This document shows positions 34,090 through 42,244 of a stretch of 64,000 nt of DNA, piece after piece. The stretch is from a virus. Made by a program: the position numbers and the translations under genes. The stretch covers positions 1 to 64,000 of IMG/VR virus record IMGVR_UViG_3300025117_000050, one strand, 5' to 3'. Below the pieces are notes generated by a model that did no database searches, was not told where the DNA came from, and saw only the letters and a list, made by a program, of their open reading frames with translations. Position 1 is the first letter of the stretch; each line of letters begins with the position of its first letter.

Positions 34090-34731
34090 ATGCAGACTAA
34101 AAAACTCAATTCATTAATTAAAAGATTAGATTACAAAAATTTAAGTAAGAAAAAGAAAAGAAAATGTTTGCAAGAGATTAATATAATAGAACAAAAAGAA
34201 TCTAACAAAGAAAGAAAATTAAAAATGGAAAATAAAAATCTATGGGACATTGAAGATATTATAAAACAATTAGCATTAGATGAATATGATAAAATAGGTT
34301 TATTTGAAACAAGTAAATATCTAAAAATATCTCAAGATAAAGTATTAGAATGTTTTATTTATTTATCAGAAAGAGATTATCCTAAACTTAATATTAAAAT
34401 TTTAATTACTTGTCCAATACATAGAGAAGTATTATATTCTTATGATTTAAACAAAGGATTAAATCAAATACAGCCTCAATACTATTGTCATTATTGCGAA
34501 GATATTATAGATGTAAATGCTGAATATGTATATCTACAATTTTTAATTGATAAAAATTATTTAAAATTTGCTAAAGAATGTAGAAGAAAAAGGAAATTAG
34601 AAAAGGCAAAAGAGTTAGCAAAATATATTAATCGGAAAACTGAAGAAGCAGGATTAACTTATGAAGAGATTCAAGAAGATGTGTATAGAGCATGGTTAGA
34701 GATTAGAAAAGAAAAAGAAGAAAATAAATAA
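34090..34731 (+). CDS. hypothetical protein, possible HTH
   Basis: 213 residues, TTAGGAGAAATAT site. Basic N-terminus (LSKKKKRKCLQ), then ETSKYLKISQDKVLECFIYL, which resembles a helix-turn-helix, a CPIH...CHYCED metal cluster, and a charged C-terminal coil. Possibly DNA-binding; unproven. Confidence 0.6.
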   Translation: MQTKKLNSLIKRLDYKNLSKKKKRKCLQEINIIEQKESNKERKLKMENKNLWDIEDIIKQLALDEYDKIGLFETSKYLKISQDKVLECFIYLSERDYPKLNIKILITCPIHREVLYSYDLNKGLNQIQPQYYCHYCEDIIDVNAEYVYLQFLIDKNYLKFAKECRRKRKLEKAKELAKYINRKTEEAGLTYEEIQEDVYRAWLEIRKEKEENK

Positions 34732-34752
34732 TTAATAGGAGGATGAAATTAT

Positions 34753-35007
34753 ATGAAAAAGTTTTATTTAGATGATGGTTGTTTCTATTGTAATAAAGAA
34801 GTTGATAGTACACTACATGAAACACATACCGAAGTAAGAACTTTAACAAAGTATGATGTAGAATTTGGGAGAATACAAAAACCTAGTATTATAAATAGAC
34901 TTAAGGATAATTATCTTTATTTAGTTTGTTCTTGTGGAGAAATTGAGGACATTTCAGGTGAATTTATGATTAAAGATGATCATATTATGAAAAGAAAAAG
35001 AAGGTGA
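34753..35007 (+). CDS. hypothetical protein with Cys pairs
   Basis: 84 residues after ATAGGAGGATGAAATTAT. CFYCNKEV near the start and VCSCGEIED in the middle can form a zinc ribbon. Basic end. Eight bases before the next gene. Confidence 0.6.
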   Translation: MKKFYLDDGCFYCNKEVDSTLHETHTEVRTLTKYDVEFGRIQKPSIINRLKDNYLYLVCSCGEIEDISGEFMIKDDHIMKRKRR

Positions 35008-35014
35008 ATAATTT

Positions 35015-35209
35015 ATGAAATCTATTACATTTATTAGTGCAGTATTTGACTATGATAATAAACATAATATGGAATGTTTAGGCATATTAGATGAAAATAA
35101 TGATGAAATTATAGGAACAATTTATTTTGATAATAATTTTGGAAATGAAGAATTTCTTAAAAATTATGCAATTGTTAAAATAGAAAGAAAAGATAAAGGA
35201 GAGAAATAA
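35015..35209 (+). CDS. hypothetical protein
   Basis: 64 residues; site AAGAAGGTGAATAATTT. Beta-rich, acidic. Two bases before the next TTG start, so translation is likely coupled. Confidence 0.55.
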   Translation: MKSITFISAVFDYDNKHNMECLGILDENNDEIIGTIYFDNNFGNEEFLKNYAIVKIERKDKGEK

Positions 35210-35210
35210 A

Positions 35211-35603
35211 TTGATTTCTATTGATAAAACAAGGCAACTCAAAGAATTAGGATTAGTATGGAATCCTCAATGTGGTGATTGGTATAAAATAGATTATTGG
35301 CCTACACCTATTTTATTAACTATAGATATATCAAGATTAGATGATAAAGAAATTGAATGTGTAATAGAAAATGTTAAGAATAATACTTGGTTGCCTAGAT
35401 TAGATCAAATGTTAGATGAAATTAAAAAATATAATTGGACTTATGCATTATATAGTGAAAATAAAATAGAAATTGAAATTGAAACACGTATCGAGTATGT
35501 ATCAATAATTGATAGGCATAGAAATTTTAAAGGCAATATAATAGAGAATGTAATTGCAGATGCTTTGATTTATATATTAGGAAAAGAGAAGGAGAAAATA
35601 TGA
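35211..35603 (+). CDS. hypothetical protein
   Basis: 130 residues from TTG 35211 after AAAGGAGAGAAATAAA. Opens with TRQLKELGLVWNPQCGDWYK, a segment common in Firmicute phage orphans; acidic. Overlaps the next gene by 4 bases. Confidence 0.6.
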   Translation: MISIDKTRQLKELGLVWNPQCGDWYKIDYWPTPILLTIDISRLDDKEIECVIENVKNNTWLPRLDQMLDEIKKYNWTYALYSENKIEIEIETRIEYVSIIDRHRNFKGNIIENVIADALIYILGKEKEKI

Positions 35604-35791
35604 TTATACGTGAATTAGACGAACAAGAATGTATTAATGATTTTGGATATAAATATATTATGCTAGATGAATTAATTAAAGATAATATTTTATATATGTA
35701 TGATTTAATTGATAAATGTGATGAGTGTGGTCTTTGTTGGATGAATGAAGAAGAAATTGATTGGTATATAGAAAAGACAAGAAAATTTTAA
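35600..35791 (+). CDS. small protein with CDECGLCWM motif
   Basis: 63 residues, ATGA overlap with the previous gene. C-terminal CDECGLCWMNEEEIDW is shared with the 55-residue protein at 54722 (CNECGLCWMSEDEIFY), so these are paralogues. Probably metal-binding. Confidence 0.6.
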   Translation: MIIRELDEQECINDFGYKYIMLDELIKDNILYMYDLIDKCDECGLCWMNEEEIDWYIEKTRKF

Positions 35792-35839
35792 ATTATAACT
35801 AAAGTTTAGTTTGGTGATAATATTAAGGAGATTTTTATT

Positions 35840-36280
35840 ATGAGAGACAAAATAAGATTTCATTTTAGTTCAGGTTGTTATTTTGATAATTTTATGAAAG
35901 ATTTTATAGAAAAAATAAAAAATAGTATTAATAAAAAAGATATATTATTTGAGTATAAAAATATTTTAGTATATAAATCAAGCAATACAGAGGTATCTAT
36001 TTCTAATACAGGTTTTGATGTATATTTTTTGGAAATTGAAGAAATAAATATTCAAGAAAATACTAATATATTACTGCAAGAACATAAAAAATTAAAAGAC
36101 TTATATGAACATTATCCAAAAATATATGAATTTACAATATTCACAAATCAAAATTATTGTGACAAGATAAGAAAACAATTAATAAAATTAAAAGCTGATT
36201 TTACTGAAAATAATTTTAAATCTTTTGATGAAATGACATATACTTTTCACGTATATACTAAAATAAAATTTTTTGAGTAA
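35840..36280 (+). CDS. hypothetical protein
   Basis: 146 residues, AAGGAGATTTTTATT site. Alternating strands and helices, Asn/Lys-rich. Ends 14 bases before the Pth2-like start. No family recognised. Confidence 0.6.
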   Translation: MRDKIRFHFSSGCYFDNFMKDFIEKIKNSINKKDILFEYKNILVYKSSNTEVSISNTGFDVYFLEIEEINIQENTNILLQEHKKLKDLYEHYPKIYEFTIFTNQNYCDKIRKQLIKLKADFTENNFKSFDEMTYTFHVYTKIKFFE

Positions 36281-36293
36281 GGAGGAAAATATT

Positions 36294-36707
36294 ATGGAAA
36301 ATGAAAATGAAATTATCCAATATTTTATAGTTAATTCAGAAATTAAAATATCAGCACCTAAGTTATCAGTACAGATAGGACATGTAGCAACTATAATTAC
36401 ACATGATATTATAAAAAGAATGTATCAACCAATAAGTGAAAATGAAGAATATATTAATCCTAATATATTGATTAATATTAATGATTGGTTAGAATGGTAT
36501 AACGATGGCAAAAATCAAAAGAAGATTATACTTAGAGGTAAAGAGAAACAATTATTAAAATTGATTGATCAGGGATTTTATTATATTAGAGATAATGGGT
36601 GTAATGAGTTAGAAAAAGGGACACTTACAACGGTAGGTCTGCCACCTATGAAAAGAAGCGAAGCACAAAAATATATAAAAAAATTACAATTATATAAAGG
36701 AGATTAA
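36294..36707 (+). CDS. Pth2-like (peptidyl-tRNA hydrolase 2 fold) protein
   Basis: 137 residues from ATG 36294 (AAGGAGG). IQYFIVNSEIKISAPKLSVQ then IGHVATIITHD fits the Pth2 start (VxN..l..S.GKlaAQ.GHA), followed by W..WYNDGKNQKKIILRGKE and NELEKGTLTTVGLPPMKR, like the D-x-G-xT and TVLGIGP ends of Pth2. The catalytic Lys of GK is replaced by PK and the D of the DAG motif is not obvious, so activity is doubtful. Pth2 normally frees tRNA from stalled peptides. Confidence 0.7.
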   Translation: MENENEIIQYFIVNSEIKISAPKLSVQIGHVATIITHDIIKRMYQPISENEEYINPNILININDWLEWYNDGKNQKKIILRGKEKQLLKLIDQGFYYIRDNGCNELEKGTLTTVGLPPMKRSEAQKYIKKLQLYKGD

Positions 36708-36711
36708 ATAT

Positions 36712-36867
36712 ATGTTAGTTGAATTCAAAGCATGTAAAGATTGCTTATGTATATCTTGTTATTGTGTATATGATTGTCCAAAAGTAAAAGGATTAGCATG
36801 TGTAGAATGTAGTGGCAATCCACCAAAATTAGCAGAAGAATGTAAATATTATGAGGAAGGTTCATAA
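36712..36867 (+). CDS. Cys-rich small protein
   Basis: 51 residues, AAAGGAGATTAAATAT site. Nine Cys (CKDCLCISCYCVYDCPK, ACVEC) in 50 residues point to a metal cluster. Five bases after the Pth2-like gene. Confidence 0.55.
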   Translation: MLVEFKACKDCLCISCYCVYDCPKVKGLACVECSGNPPKLAEECKYYEEGS

Positions 36868-36909
36868 GTATAAATTAAATATAATCAGAAGGAGAAAATA
36901 AAATATAAA

Positions 36910-37092
36910 TTGAGATATATTAAATTAAAATGTGAACAATATGATTGCAAAGCAGAATTTTTAATAGAATTAAATGATTGGTATAATAAAGAATATGAAG
37001 AAATAGTTCAAGATTTTTATATCTGTCCTATTTGTAATTCTTTAGTTCATTCAAATAAAGAAGATTGTATTATTGAAATTAAATCATTATAA
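36910..37092 (+). CDS. zinc-ribbon protein
   Basis: 60 residues from TTG 36910 after AGAAGGAG. KCEQYDCKAEF and YICPICNSLVH resemble a rubredoxin-like ribbon. No further assignment. Confidence 0.55.
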   Translation: MRYIKLKCEQYDCKAEFLIELNDWYNKEYEEIVQDFYICPICNSLVHSNKEDCIIEIKSL

Positions 37093-37142
37093 AACAGAAT
37101 CTATTTAAAAAAATATAAATTAGCCGAAAGGAGTAATTATAT

Positions 37143-37463
37143 ATGGATAGACTGACAAAAAGAACACCAAAAGGAATTGCATACATGGCTATCGCAGACA
37201 CATTACCTAAAATAGAGCAAGAAATAGAAGGTTCAAAACCGATACTTGAAGAATTGTATGCAATGTTTCAAAAATTAGCAGATTATGAGGATAGAGACAC
37301 TTCACAAAAACCAAGAGAGCATTATAATTGGGGTGATTTCTCAGATAAAGAAGAATATTCACATTGGTTTTGTGGTAAATGTGGTTGGGAATTGGATGAA
37401 GATAAAAACTTCTGTAGTGAATGTGGACAAAGGATTGATTGGAGTTATACAAATAAAATTTAA
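37143..37463 (+). CDS. phage zinc-ribbon protein
   Basis: 106 residues after GAAAGGAGTAATTATAT. N-terminus MDRLTKRTPKGIAYMA and a LADYED segment are typical of clostridial phage orphans; C-terminus FCGKCGWELDEDKNFCSECG is a zinc ribbon. Confidence 0.7.
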   Translation: MDRLTKRTPKGIAYMAIADTLPKIEQEIEGSKPILEELYAMFQKLADYEDRDTSQKPREHYNWGDFSDKEEYSHWFCGKCGWELDEDKNFCSECGQRIDWSYTNKI

Positions 37464-37511
37464 CAAAAAGTTCATTTGGTTTTAATTTTAAATAAAAAGG
37501 AGAGAAATAAT

Positions 37512-37694
37512 ATGGCGGATAAATCAATTTTCAAATGTCCTAAATGTGGTAAAAAATTTATTAGAGATTTGCATTATAATACAATAGTTGGTATGCAAAA
37601 TCTTATAAGTATTTCTTCTGATGGAGATGGAATTGAAGATATGTGTATGTGTTGTGGTTATATCGTTGTAAACAAAGATGTGGAGGATAAATAA
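37512..37694 (+). CDS. zinc-ribbon protein
   Basis: 60 residues from ATG 37512 (AAAGGAGAGAAATAAT). FKCPKCGKKFIRD and MCMCCGYIVV knuckles. Short gap to a membrane micropeptide. Confidence 0.65.
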   Translation: MADKSIFKCPKCGKKFIRDLHYNTIVGMQNLISISSDGDGIEDMCMCCGYIVVNKDVEDK

Positions 37695-37697
37695 TAA

Positions 37698-37793
37698 ATG
37701 AAAATGAATCCATTTAAGTTATATATGATTATGATAGGTTGTTTTATGATGGGTGTTTCCACTGGTATATCAATAGGAATAATTATCAAATAG
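37698..37793 (+). CDS. 31-residue membrane micropeptide
   Basis: ATG 37698, three bases after the preceding stop. Mostly one hydrophobic span with Gly/Ser (GCFMMGVSTGISIGIIIK). Plausible but short. Confidence 0.4.
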   Translation: MKMNPFKLYMIMIGCFMMGVSTGISIGIIIK

Positions 37794-37828
37794 GACTTTC
37801 ATCACGATTTTAGAAAGGAGTAAATTTT

Positions 37829-37975
37829 ATGAATAATAATATTACTAAAGATATTAAATATCTAATTTTTAAACTTAATTGCGCAGAAGAAGACCAAAAC
37901 TGGAGTTTGGTTATAGATGTAAGGGTGGAATTGGAAATGTTGATTGATAAAATTAATAAAGGAGAAGGAGAATAA
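37829..37975 (+). CDS. hypothetical protein
   Basis: 48 residues, AAAGGAGTAAATTTT site. Helical, with DVRVELEMLIDKINKGEGE end. No family recognised. Confidence 0.5.
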   Translation: MNNNITKDIKYLIFKLNCAEEDQNWSLVIDVRVELEMLIDKINKGEGE

Positions 37976-37977
37976 TA

Positions 37978-38184
37978 ATGTTAAAAATTAAATATTATTG
38001 TGGACTAAGTTTAGATTTAAATCAAGAAAAAGAATGTGAGAGTCAAGGGATAATAGAATTGGATGACGATGATATTGAAGAGTATCATGAAGGATTTTAT
38101 AGTATGGTATGTCCTTCATGTAAAAGAGAATTATATCAGTCAGAGGATCATTTTGAATTTATTGATGGAATGGAAGGAGAATAA
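37978..38184 (+). CDS. zinc-ribbon protein
   Basis: 68 residues, GAGAAGGAGAATA site. YYCGLSLDLNQEKECES and MVCPSCKRELY. Acidic. Two bases to the next gene. Confidence 0.6.
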   Translation: MLKIKYYCGLSLDLNQEKECESQGIIELDDDDIEEYHEGFYSMVCPSCKRELYQSEDHFEFIDGMEGE

Positions 38185-38186
38185 CC

Positions 38187-38594
38187 ATGACAACTAAATT
38201 GTTATTAGAATTTACATTTGTAATATTCTTATTGCAAGTATATAAAACTAAATCATACTTCACACCATTAAAAATTAAGCAAGAAAAATTTGATAGTAAT
38301 AGAGAAAATGTAGAAAAGTTTATAAATAAGAAAATATTAAATAAGATATTTATAATATTATCAATGTTATATGGCTCAATATATTTTACCTTCTACATAA
38401 TTGGAATAGAATTATTTAAAGAGACAAATTTAGTAGTATTTCCTATATTGATGATTGGATTGTTAACATATGATATTGTTAAAACTTTGTTAGAATTTAA
38501 AAGTGGTATGTTGTGGAATAGTATAATAGATAAATTAGAACATCCAATGACTACAGCATACTTGTTATATTTTGTTTATTATGTTTTGAGATAG
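38187..38594 (+). CDS. multi-span membrane protein
   Basis: 135 residues, AAGGAGAATAACC site. Spans at about 5-20, 53-72, 82-100 and a hydrophobic end near 122-135; a basic loop between the first two. No family recognised. Confidence 0.6.
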   Translation: MTTKLLLEFTFVIFLLQVYKTKSYFTPLKIKQEKFDSNRENVEKFINKKILNKIFIILSMLYGSIYFTFYIIGIELFKETNLVVFPILMIGLLTYDIVKTLLEFKSGMLWNSIIDKLEHPMTTAYLLYFVYYVLR

Positions 38595-38623
38595 GATTAT
38601 AATTAGAAAAAGGAGATAAAAAT

Positions 38624-38938
38624 ATGAAACGATTTAAATGCAAAGTAGAAAGAGTAAATGAATACATAATTGAGTTTGATGAAAATATATTAAATGAGGA
38701 ATGGATGGAATACTTTAGAAGTGTATTTTTTAATTATCATGAATTGGATGAACATGCTGAACATATAGCACAAATGAGAGCGAGATTTAAAAAAAGTTTT
38801 ATTGAAGGTTATGGTGTGCCGTTGATTGATGGTAAAGTATCATATTTTGCTAATGAAAAGAGTGTTAATAAAGCAATTAATATTATTATTGTAAGTGAAG
38901 ATGAAGATTATGAAGTAGATGTAGAAGAGATTATTTAA
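38624..38938 (+). CDS. hypothetical acidic protein
   Basis: 104 residues, AAAGGAGATAAAAAT site. C-terminus IIIVSEDEDYEVDVEEII. Ends 13 bases before the phosphoesterase. No family recognised. Confidence 0.65.
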   Translation: MKRFKCKVERVNEYIIEFDENILNEEWMEYFRSVFFNYHELDEHAEHIAQMRARFKKSFIEGYGVPLIDGKVSYFANEKSVNKAINIIIVSEDEDYEVDVEEII

Positions 38939-38951
38939 AGGAGATTAAATT

Positions 38952-39464
38952 ATGAACTTATTATTCAGTTCAGATATGCACTATTATCATAAAAATCTAT
39001 CAATACACAGAGGATTTAATTCAATAGAAGAGATGAACGAGTTGATGATTGATAATCACAATGAAAAAGTTACTAAGAATGATCATATTTATATTCTAGG
39101 TGATTTTTCATTTGGTACAGTTGAACAAACATTAAAAATATTAGATAGGTTAAATGGAAATAAATATTTAATTATTGGAAATCACGATGAAAAAATGTTA
39201 AAGAGCAGAGAAGTGGTTAGTAAATTTGCATGGGTTAAAGATTATTATAAGTTAAAACATAATGGATTGAAAATTATATTATCACATTATCCATTTTATA
39301 GATGGGATTGTAGTCATTATGAATCGTTGATGTTTTATGGGCATATTCATGATCAAAAATTAGATATTGAGATTAAGAATTCTTATAATGTAGGTGTTGA
39401 TGTTAATGATTATGAACCTGTGAGTTTGGAGGAGATATTAGGGAAGATTGATTATAAAAAATAA
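38952..39464 (+). CDS. calcineurin-like metallophosphoesterase
   Basis: 170 residues. All family motifs are present: SSDMHYYH (Asp8, His10), YILGDFSFG (Asp51), LIIGNHDEKM (Asn77, His78), ILSHYPF (His about 113) and YGHIHDQ (His about 133, 135). They bind two metal ions and hydrolyse phosphoesters. Small stand-alone versions are common in phages, with unknown substrates. Ribosome site AAAGGAGATTAAATT. Confidence 0.9.
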   Translation: MNLLFSSDMHYYHKNLSIHRGFNSIEEMNELMIDNHNEKVTKNDHIYILGDFSFGTVEQTLKILDRLNGNKYLIIGNHDEKMLKSREVVSKFAWVKDYYKLKHNGLKIILSHYPFYRWDCSHYESLMFYGHIHDQKLDIEIKNSYNVGVDVNDYEPVSLEEILGKIDYKK

Positions 39465-39500
39465 TTACAAAAATTAACATAATATTAATATAAAAAATGA

Positions 39501-39582
39501 TTGCATAGGACGAACTCTGGTTATAATATATATTATAAAGCACTATAGAAGTGTTACAAAAGTGTAAAATAATATATATTAT
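39501..39582 (+). promoter_or_regulatory. promoter with paired palindromic operators
   Basis: TTGCAT (39501-39506), 17 bases, TAATAT (39524-39529). A perfect palindrome of 18 bases (39521-39538, TTATAATATATATTATAA) covers the -10; its 14-base core recurs at 39569-39582, just before the ribosome site. Two operator-like sites fit autoregulation of the MazF-like gene. Confidence 0.55.
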
Positions 39583-39596
39583 AAGGAGTGATTTTA

Positions 39597-40037
39597 ATGA
39601 TTATTAAAACTCAAACTGCTAATGCTGTTAATGCTCAATGTTATAGGAAAGAGGAAGAGGTTGATTGGAGGTCGTGGTGTCCTAAACGTGGAGAGATTTA
39701 TTTGTGTCAGTTAGGAAATGAAGGTTTATTATATTCAGAAATTAAGGGTTATCGTCCAGTTTTAATAGCATCAAATGATATAGCGAACAGGCATAGCCCA
39801 GTAGTTACTATAATTCCATTAACTTCCAGTCAAATAAAAAATAACTTACCTGTTCATGTTAAAGTAGGGGTAGAAGAAGGGTTGCGAAATTTGAGTTTAA
39901 TTTGTTGCGAGCAGACTAAAACTGTGTCAAAAAATAGAATGTTTATAAACGGTAGTTTAGTTAAAATATGCAAATTAAGTAATGAATTAATGTGTAAAGT
40001 GGACAACGCATTAAAAATACAATTCGGATTAGTTTAA
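39597..40037 (+). CDS. MazF/PemK-like endoribonuclease-fold protein
   Basis: 146 residues from ATG 39597 (AAGGAGTGATTTTA). Residues 28-145 follow MazF: CPKRGEIYLCQLG, GYRPVLIASNDIANRHSPVV (Arg53 and Ser67 at the usual catalytic positions), TIIPLTS, LPVHVKVG, CEQTKTVSKNR, KVDNALKIQFGL. MazF toxins cut mRNA at short sites. No antitoxin gene is adjacent; its promoter has two palindromes. A paralogue is fused to an HTH domain at 43333. Confidence 0.85.
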   Translation: MIIKTQTANAVNAQCYRKEEEVDWRSWCPKRGEIYLCQLGNEGLLYSEIKGYRPVLIASNDIANRHSPVVTIIPLTSSQIKNNLPVHVKVGVEEGLRNLSLICCEQTKTVSKNRMFINGSLVKICKLSNELMCKVDNALKIQFGLV

Positions 40038-40184
40038 TTAAAATAGTGTGGTTAGAATGTTAATATAATTATACATATTAATAAAAGGATGTGATGTTAT
40101 TTGATTGTGTGAAAATTTATAAAGTATTGTGTTTTTAGTTTATTGGTTTGGATTGAAATAATAAAATATTAAAGGAGGATAAAT
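40038..40184 (+). other. leader with micro-ORF before homing endonuclease
   Basis: AAAAGGATGTGAT leads to TTG ATT GTG TGA (40100-40111), a three-codon frame. Otherwise T/A-rich with AAAGTATTG and TTTATTGG, distantly like the stem-loop element, but without clear pairing. Confidence 0.25.
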
Positions 40185-41543
40185 TTGTTAGTTAAAAATC
40201 AAAAAGTTAAAGTTAAATGGAATGGAGCACATAGAAAATATTATGAAGAAAAAGGTTATCCATTTACTAATTATGGTGATGAATTAGAGATAGACATAAA
40301 AGATTTAGCACCAAAAAGTCAAAAATATGTTTTAGTTAGTTGTGATTATTGCGGTATACCATTTATGAGGAGGTATTGTAATTACAATACAAGAAAAGAA
40401 AAATACGGTAAAGATGATAAAGATTGTTGTGATGATTGCAGAGTACATAAAAGAGAAGAAACATGTTTAGATAAATATGGTTTTAAAAATGCTGTTCAAG
40501 TAGAAGAAATACAAAATAAAATAAAAGAAACTATTAAGGAAAAATATGGAGTAGAATATATATCTCAAGTAGAAGAAATTAAAAATAAAAAGAAACAAAC
40601 TTGTTTAGATAGATATGGAGTAGAATATACCTTGCAAGTTCCAGAGATTAGAGAAATGATTATAGAAACTAATATAAATAAATATGGAGTTGAAAATCCA
40701 TTTCAAAATGAAGAAATTAAAGAAAAAATCAGACAAGTCAATATGGATAAATATGGTGTAGAATATCCAATGCAATTACCTGAAATAAGAGAAAAAAGTC
40801 AAGAAACAACTTTTAAAAATCTTGGTGTTAAATATGCTATGCAATCTTATAAAACACAAGAAAAAAATAAACAATCTATTCAAGATAAATACGGATATAC
40901 AAATATTTTTCAGATACCAGAGATAAAAGAAAAAATAAAGAAAATTAATATTAAAAAATATGGAGCGGAAAATCCTTTAAATAATAAAGAAATTAGAGAA
41001 AAAGCTAATAAAACTATAAAAGATAAATATGGTGTTGATAATGTTTCACAGAATCCAGAAATACAAGCAAAAATTAGACGTTCATTTTATAAAAATGGTA
41101 CTACTCCTACTTCAATTCAACAAAGATATATTTGTTTTTTAGTAAACGGTAAATTAAATTTTCCTATTGGAAGAACAAATGCAGATATATTGATAAATAA
41201 TAATATAATTATTGAATATGATGGTGGTGGACATAATCTAAGTGTAAAAATAGGAAATATAACGCAAGATCAATTTAATAGAAAAGAAATTAAAAAATAT
41301 TATTTTTTAAAAAGTAAAGGATATAAGATTATTAGAATTGTATCTGCTAAAGATAATTTACCTAAAGAAGAGAAAAGATTAATTGATGCTATAAATATAG
41401 CAATTGATTATTTAAATCAAAATCATTCTTGGTTTGAAATAAATATTGATGATGGAAAATTAAGATGTATTTGTTATGAAAAAGATTATAATTTTGGAGA
41501 ATTAAGAAGAGGAACAAAAGAAAATTTAGCTATAAATACATAA
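40185..41543 (+). CDS. putative homing endonuclease with repeats (DUF7487-like)
   Basis: 452 residues from TTG 40185 after AAAGGAGG. N-terminal zinc cluster CDYCGIPF and CCDDC. Then about eight repeats of 27-28 residues with the core KYGVE(Y/N)..Q..EI..KI (residues about 88-300), of the sort that reads DNA. The C-terminus (INNNIIIEYDGGGHN, then KKYYFLKSKGYKIIRI) resembles an EDxHD/Vsr-like nuclease: E-Y-D-G-G-H and a following strand. Likely a mobile endonuclease inserted between the MazF-like and DUF5317 genes. Confidence 0.7.
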   Translation: MLVKNQKVKVKWNGAHRKYYEEKGYPFTNYGDELEIDIKDLAPKSQKYVLVSCDYCGIPFMRRYCNYNTRKEKYGKDDKDCCDDCRVHKREETCLDKYGFKNAVQVEEIQNKIKETIKEKYGVEYISQVEEIKNKKKQTCLDRYGVEYTLQVPEIREMIIETNINKYGVENPFQNEEIKEKIRQVNMDKYGVEYPMQLPEIREKSQETTFKNLGVKYAMQSYKTQEKNKQSIQDKYGYTNIFQIPEIKEKIKKINIKKYGAENPLNNKEIREKANKTIKDKYGVDNVSQNPEIQAKIRRSFYKNGTTPTSIQQRYICFLVNGKLNFPIGRTNADILINNNIIIEYDGGGHNLSVKIGNITQDQFNRKEIKKYYFLKSKGYKIIRIVSAKDNLPKEEKRLIDAINIAIDYLNQNHSWFEINIDDGKLRCICYEKDYNFGELRRGTKENLAINT

Positions 41544-41582
41544 ATATTATATATTAAAAATAAAAGGAGGATTATATATTTA

Positions 41583-42176
41583 TTGATTGAATTTATTATA
41601 GGAGCATTTTTATATGCTAAATTTAAAAAAGGTTATAAGTTAAAATACATATTTAAATACCCATACATATTTGCGATAATACCACCTTTATTATGTGTTT
41701 TACTATACATATATTTAGAATATTGTGTTTTTAATCAGCAATATTGGTTTTTCCCTTATCAACATATAATAAAGACTACAACGCTTATAAGTTATGTTCC
41801 GTTGATTTATATATATAATTTATATTATAATGATATATATGAAAATGATACATTAAAATCATTTTTAACATCTCCTGCTAGTAAAACTACATTTTGTTTA
41901 GGATTAGGCTCATTTTTAAACTATATGGCAATTATCTCTAACAATATGAAAATGCCAGTATTTCCCAGTAATTGTTATTGGACTGGTTATATTAAACCTG
42001 AATTCATTAATGATGGTTTACATGTGCTAGGTGATGCTTATACTAAAGCAATCCCCTTATGCGATTGGATCGATTTTGGAATATATGTAGCTAGTCCAGG
42101 TGATATATTAATAAGATCATTTGCATTTTTAATTATTTATCATTCTATAAAAAATTCTAATAAAATGATAAAATAA
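41583..42176 (+). CDS. DUF5317-like membrane protein
   Basis: 197 residues from TTG 41583 after AAAGGAGG. Spans at about 1-13, 29-46, 66-80, 103-120 and 172-188. The segments SNNMKMPVFPSN and VASPGDILIRSFAF fit the DUF5317 family of clostridial membrane proteins (NxxKMPV and SPGDI). Unknown function. Lies just upstream of the Agr-like genes, with a promoter between, so an accessory role in that circuit is possible. Confidence 0.65.
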   Translation: MIEFIIGAFLYAKFKKGYKLKYIFKYPYIFAIIPPLLCVLLYIYLEYCVFNQQYWFFPYQHIIKTTTLISYVPLIYIYNLYYNDIYENDTLKSFLTSPASKTTFCLGLGSFLNYMAIISNNMKMPVFPSNCYWTGYIKPEFINDGLHVLGDAYTKAIPLCDWIDFGIYVASPGDILIRSFAFLIIYHSIKNSNKMIK

Positions 42177-42208
42177 TTGTTGACACATAATTAACTCTGT
42201 GGTAATAT
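42164..42208 (+). promoter_or_regulatory. promoter of Agr-like operon
   Basis: TTGACA (42180-42185), 17 bases, TAATAT. AATGATAAAATAATTG abuts the -35 box, as at 24841. It overlaps the end of the DUF5317 gene. Confidence 0.7.
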
Positions 42209-42244
42209 ATAAATAGAAAAAGTTGCTAAGGAGTTGATAGAGAA

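Noticed and set aside
40480-41100. CRISPR-like or tandem DNA repeats
   Set aside because: The repetition is a protein-level KYGVE repeat in a coding frame; DNA copies diverge and no spacers exist.
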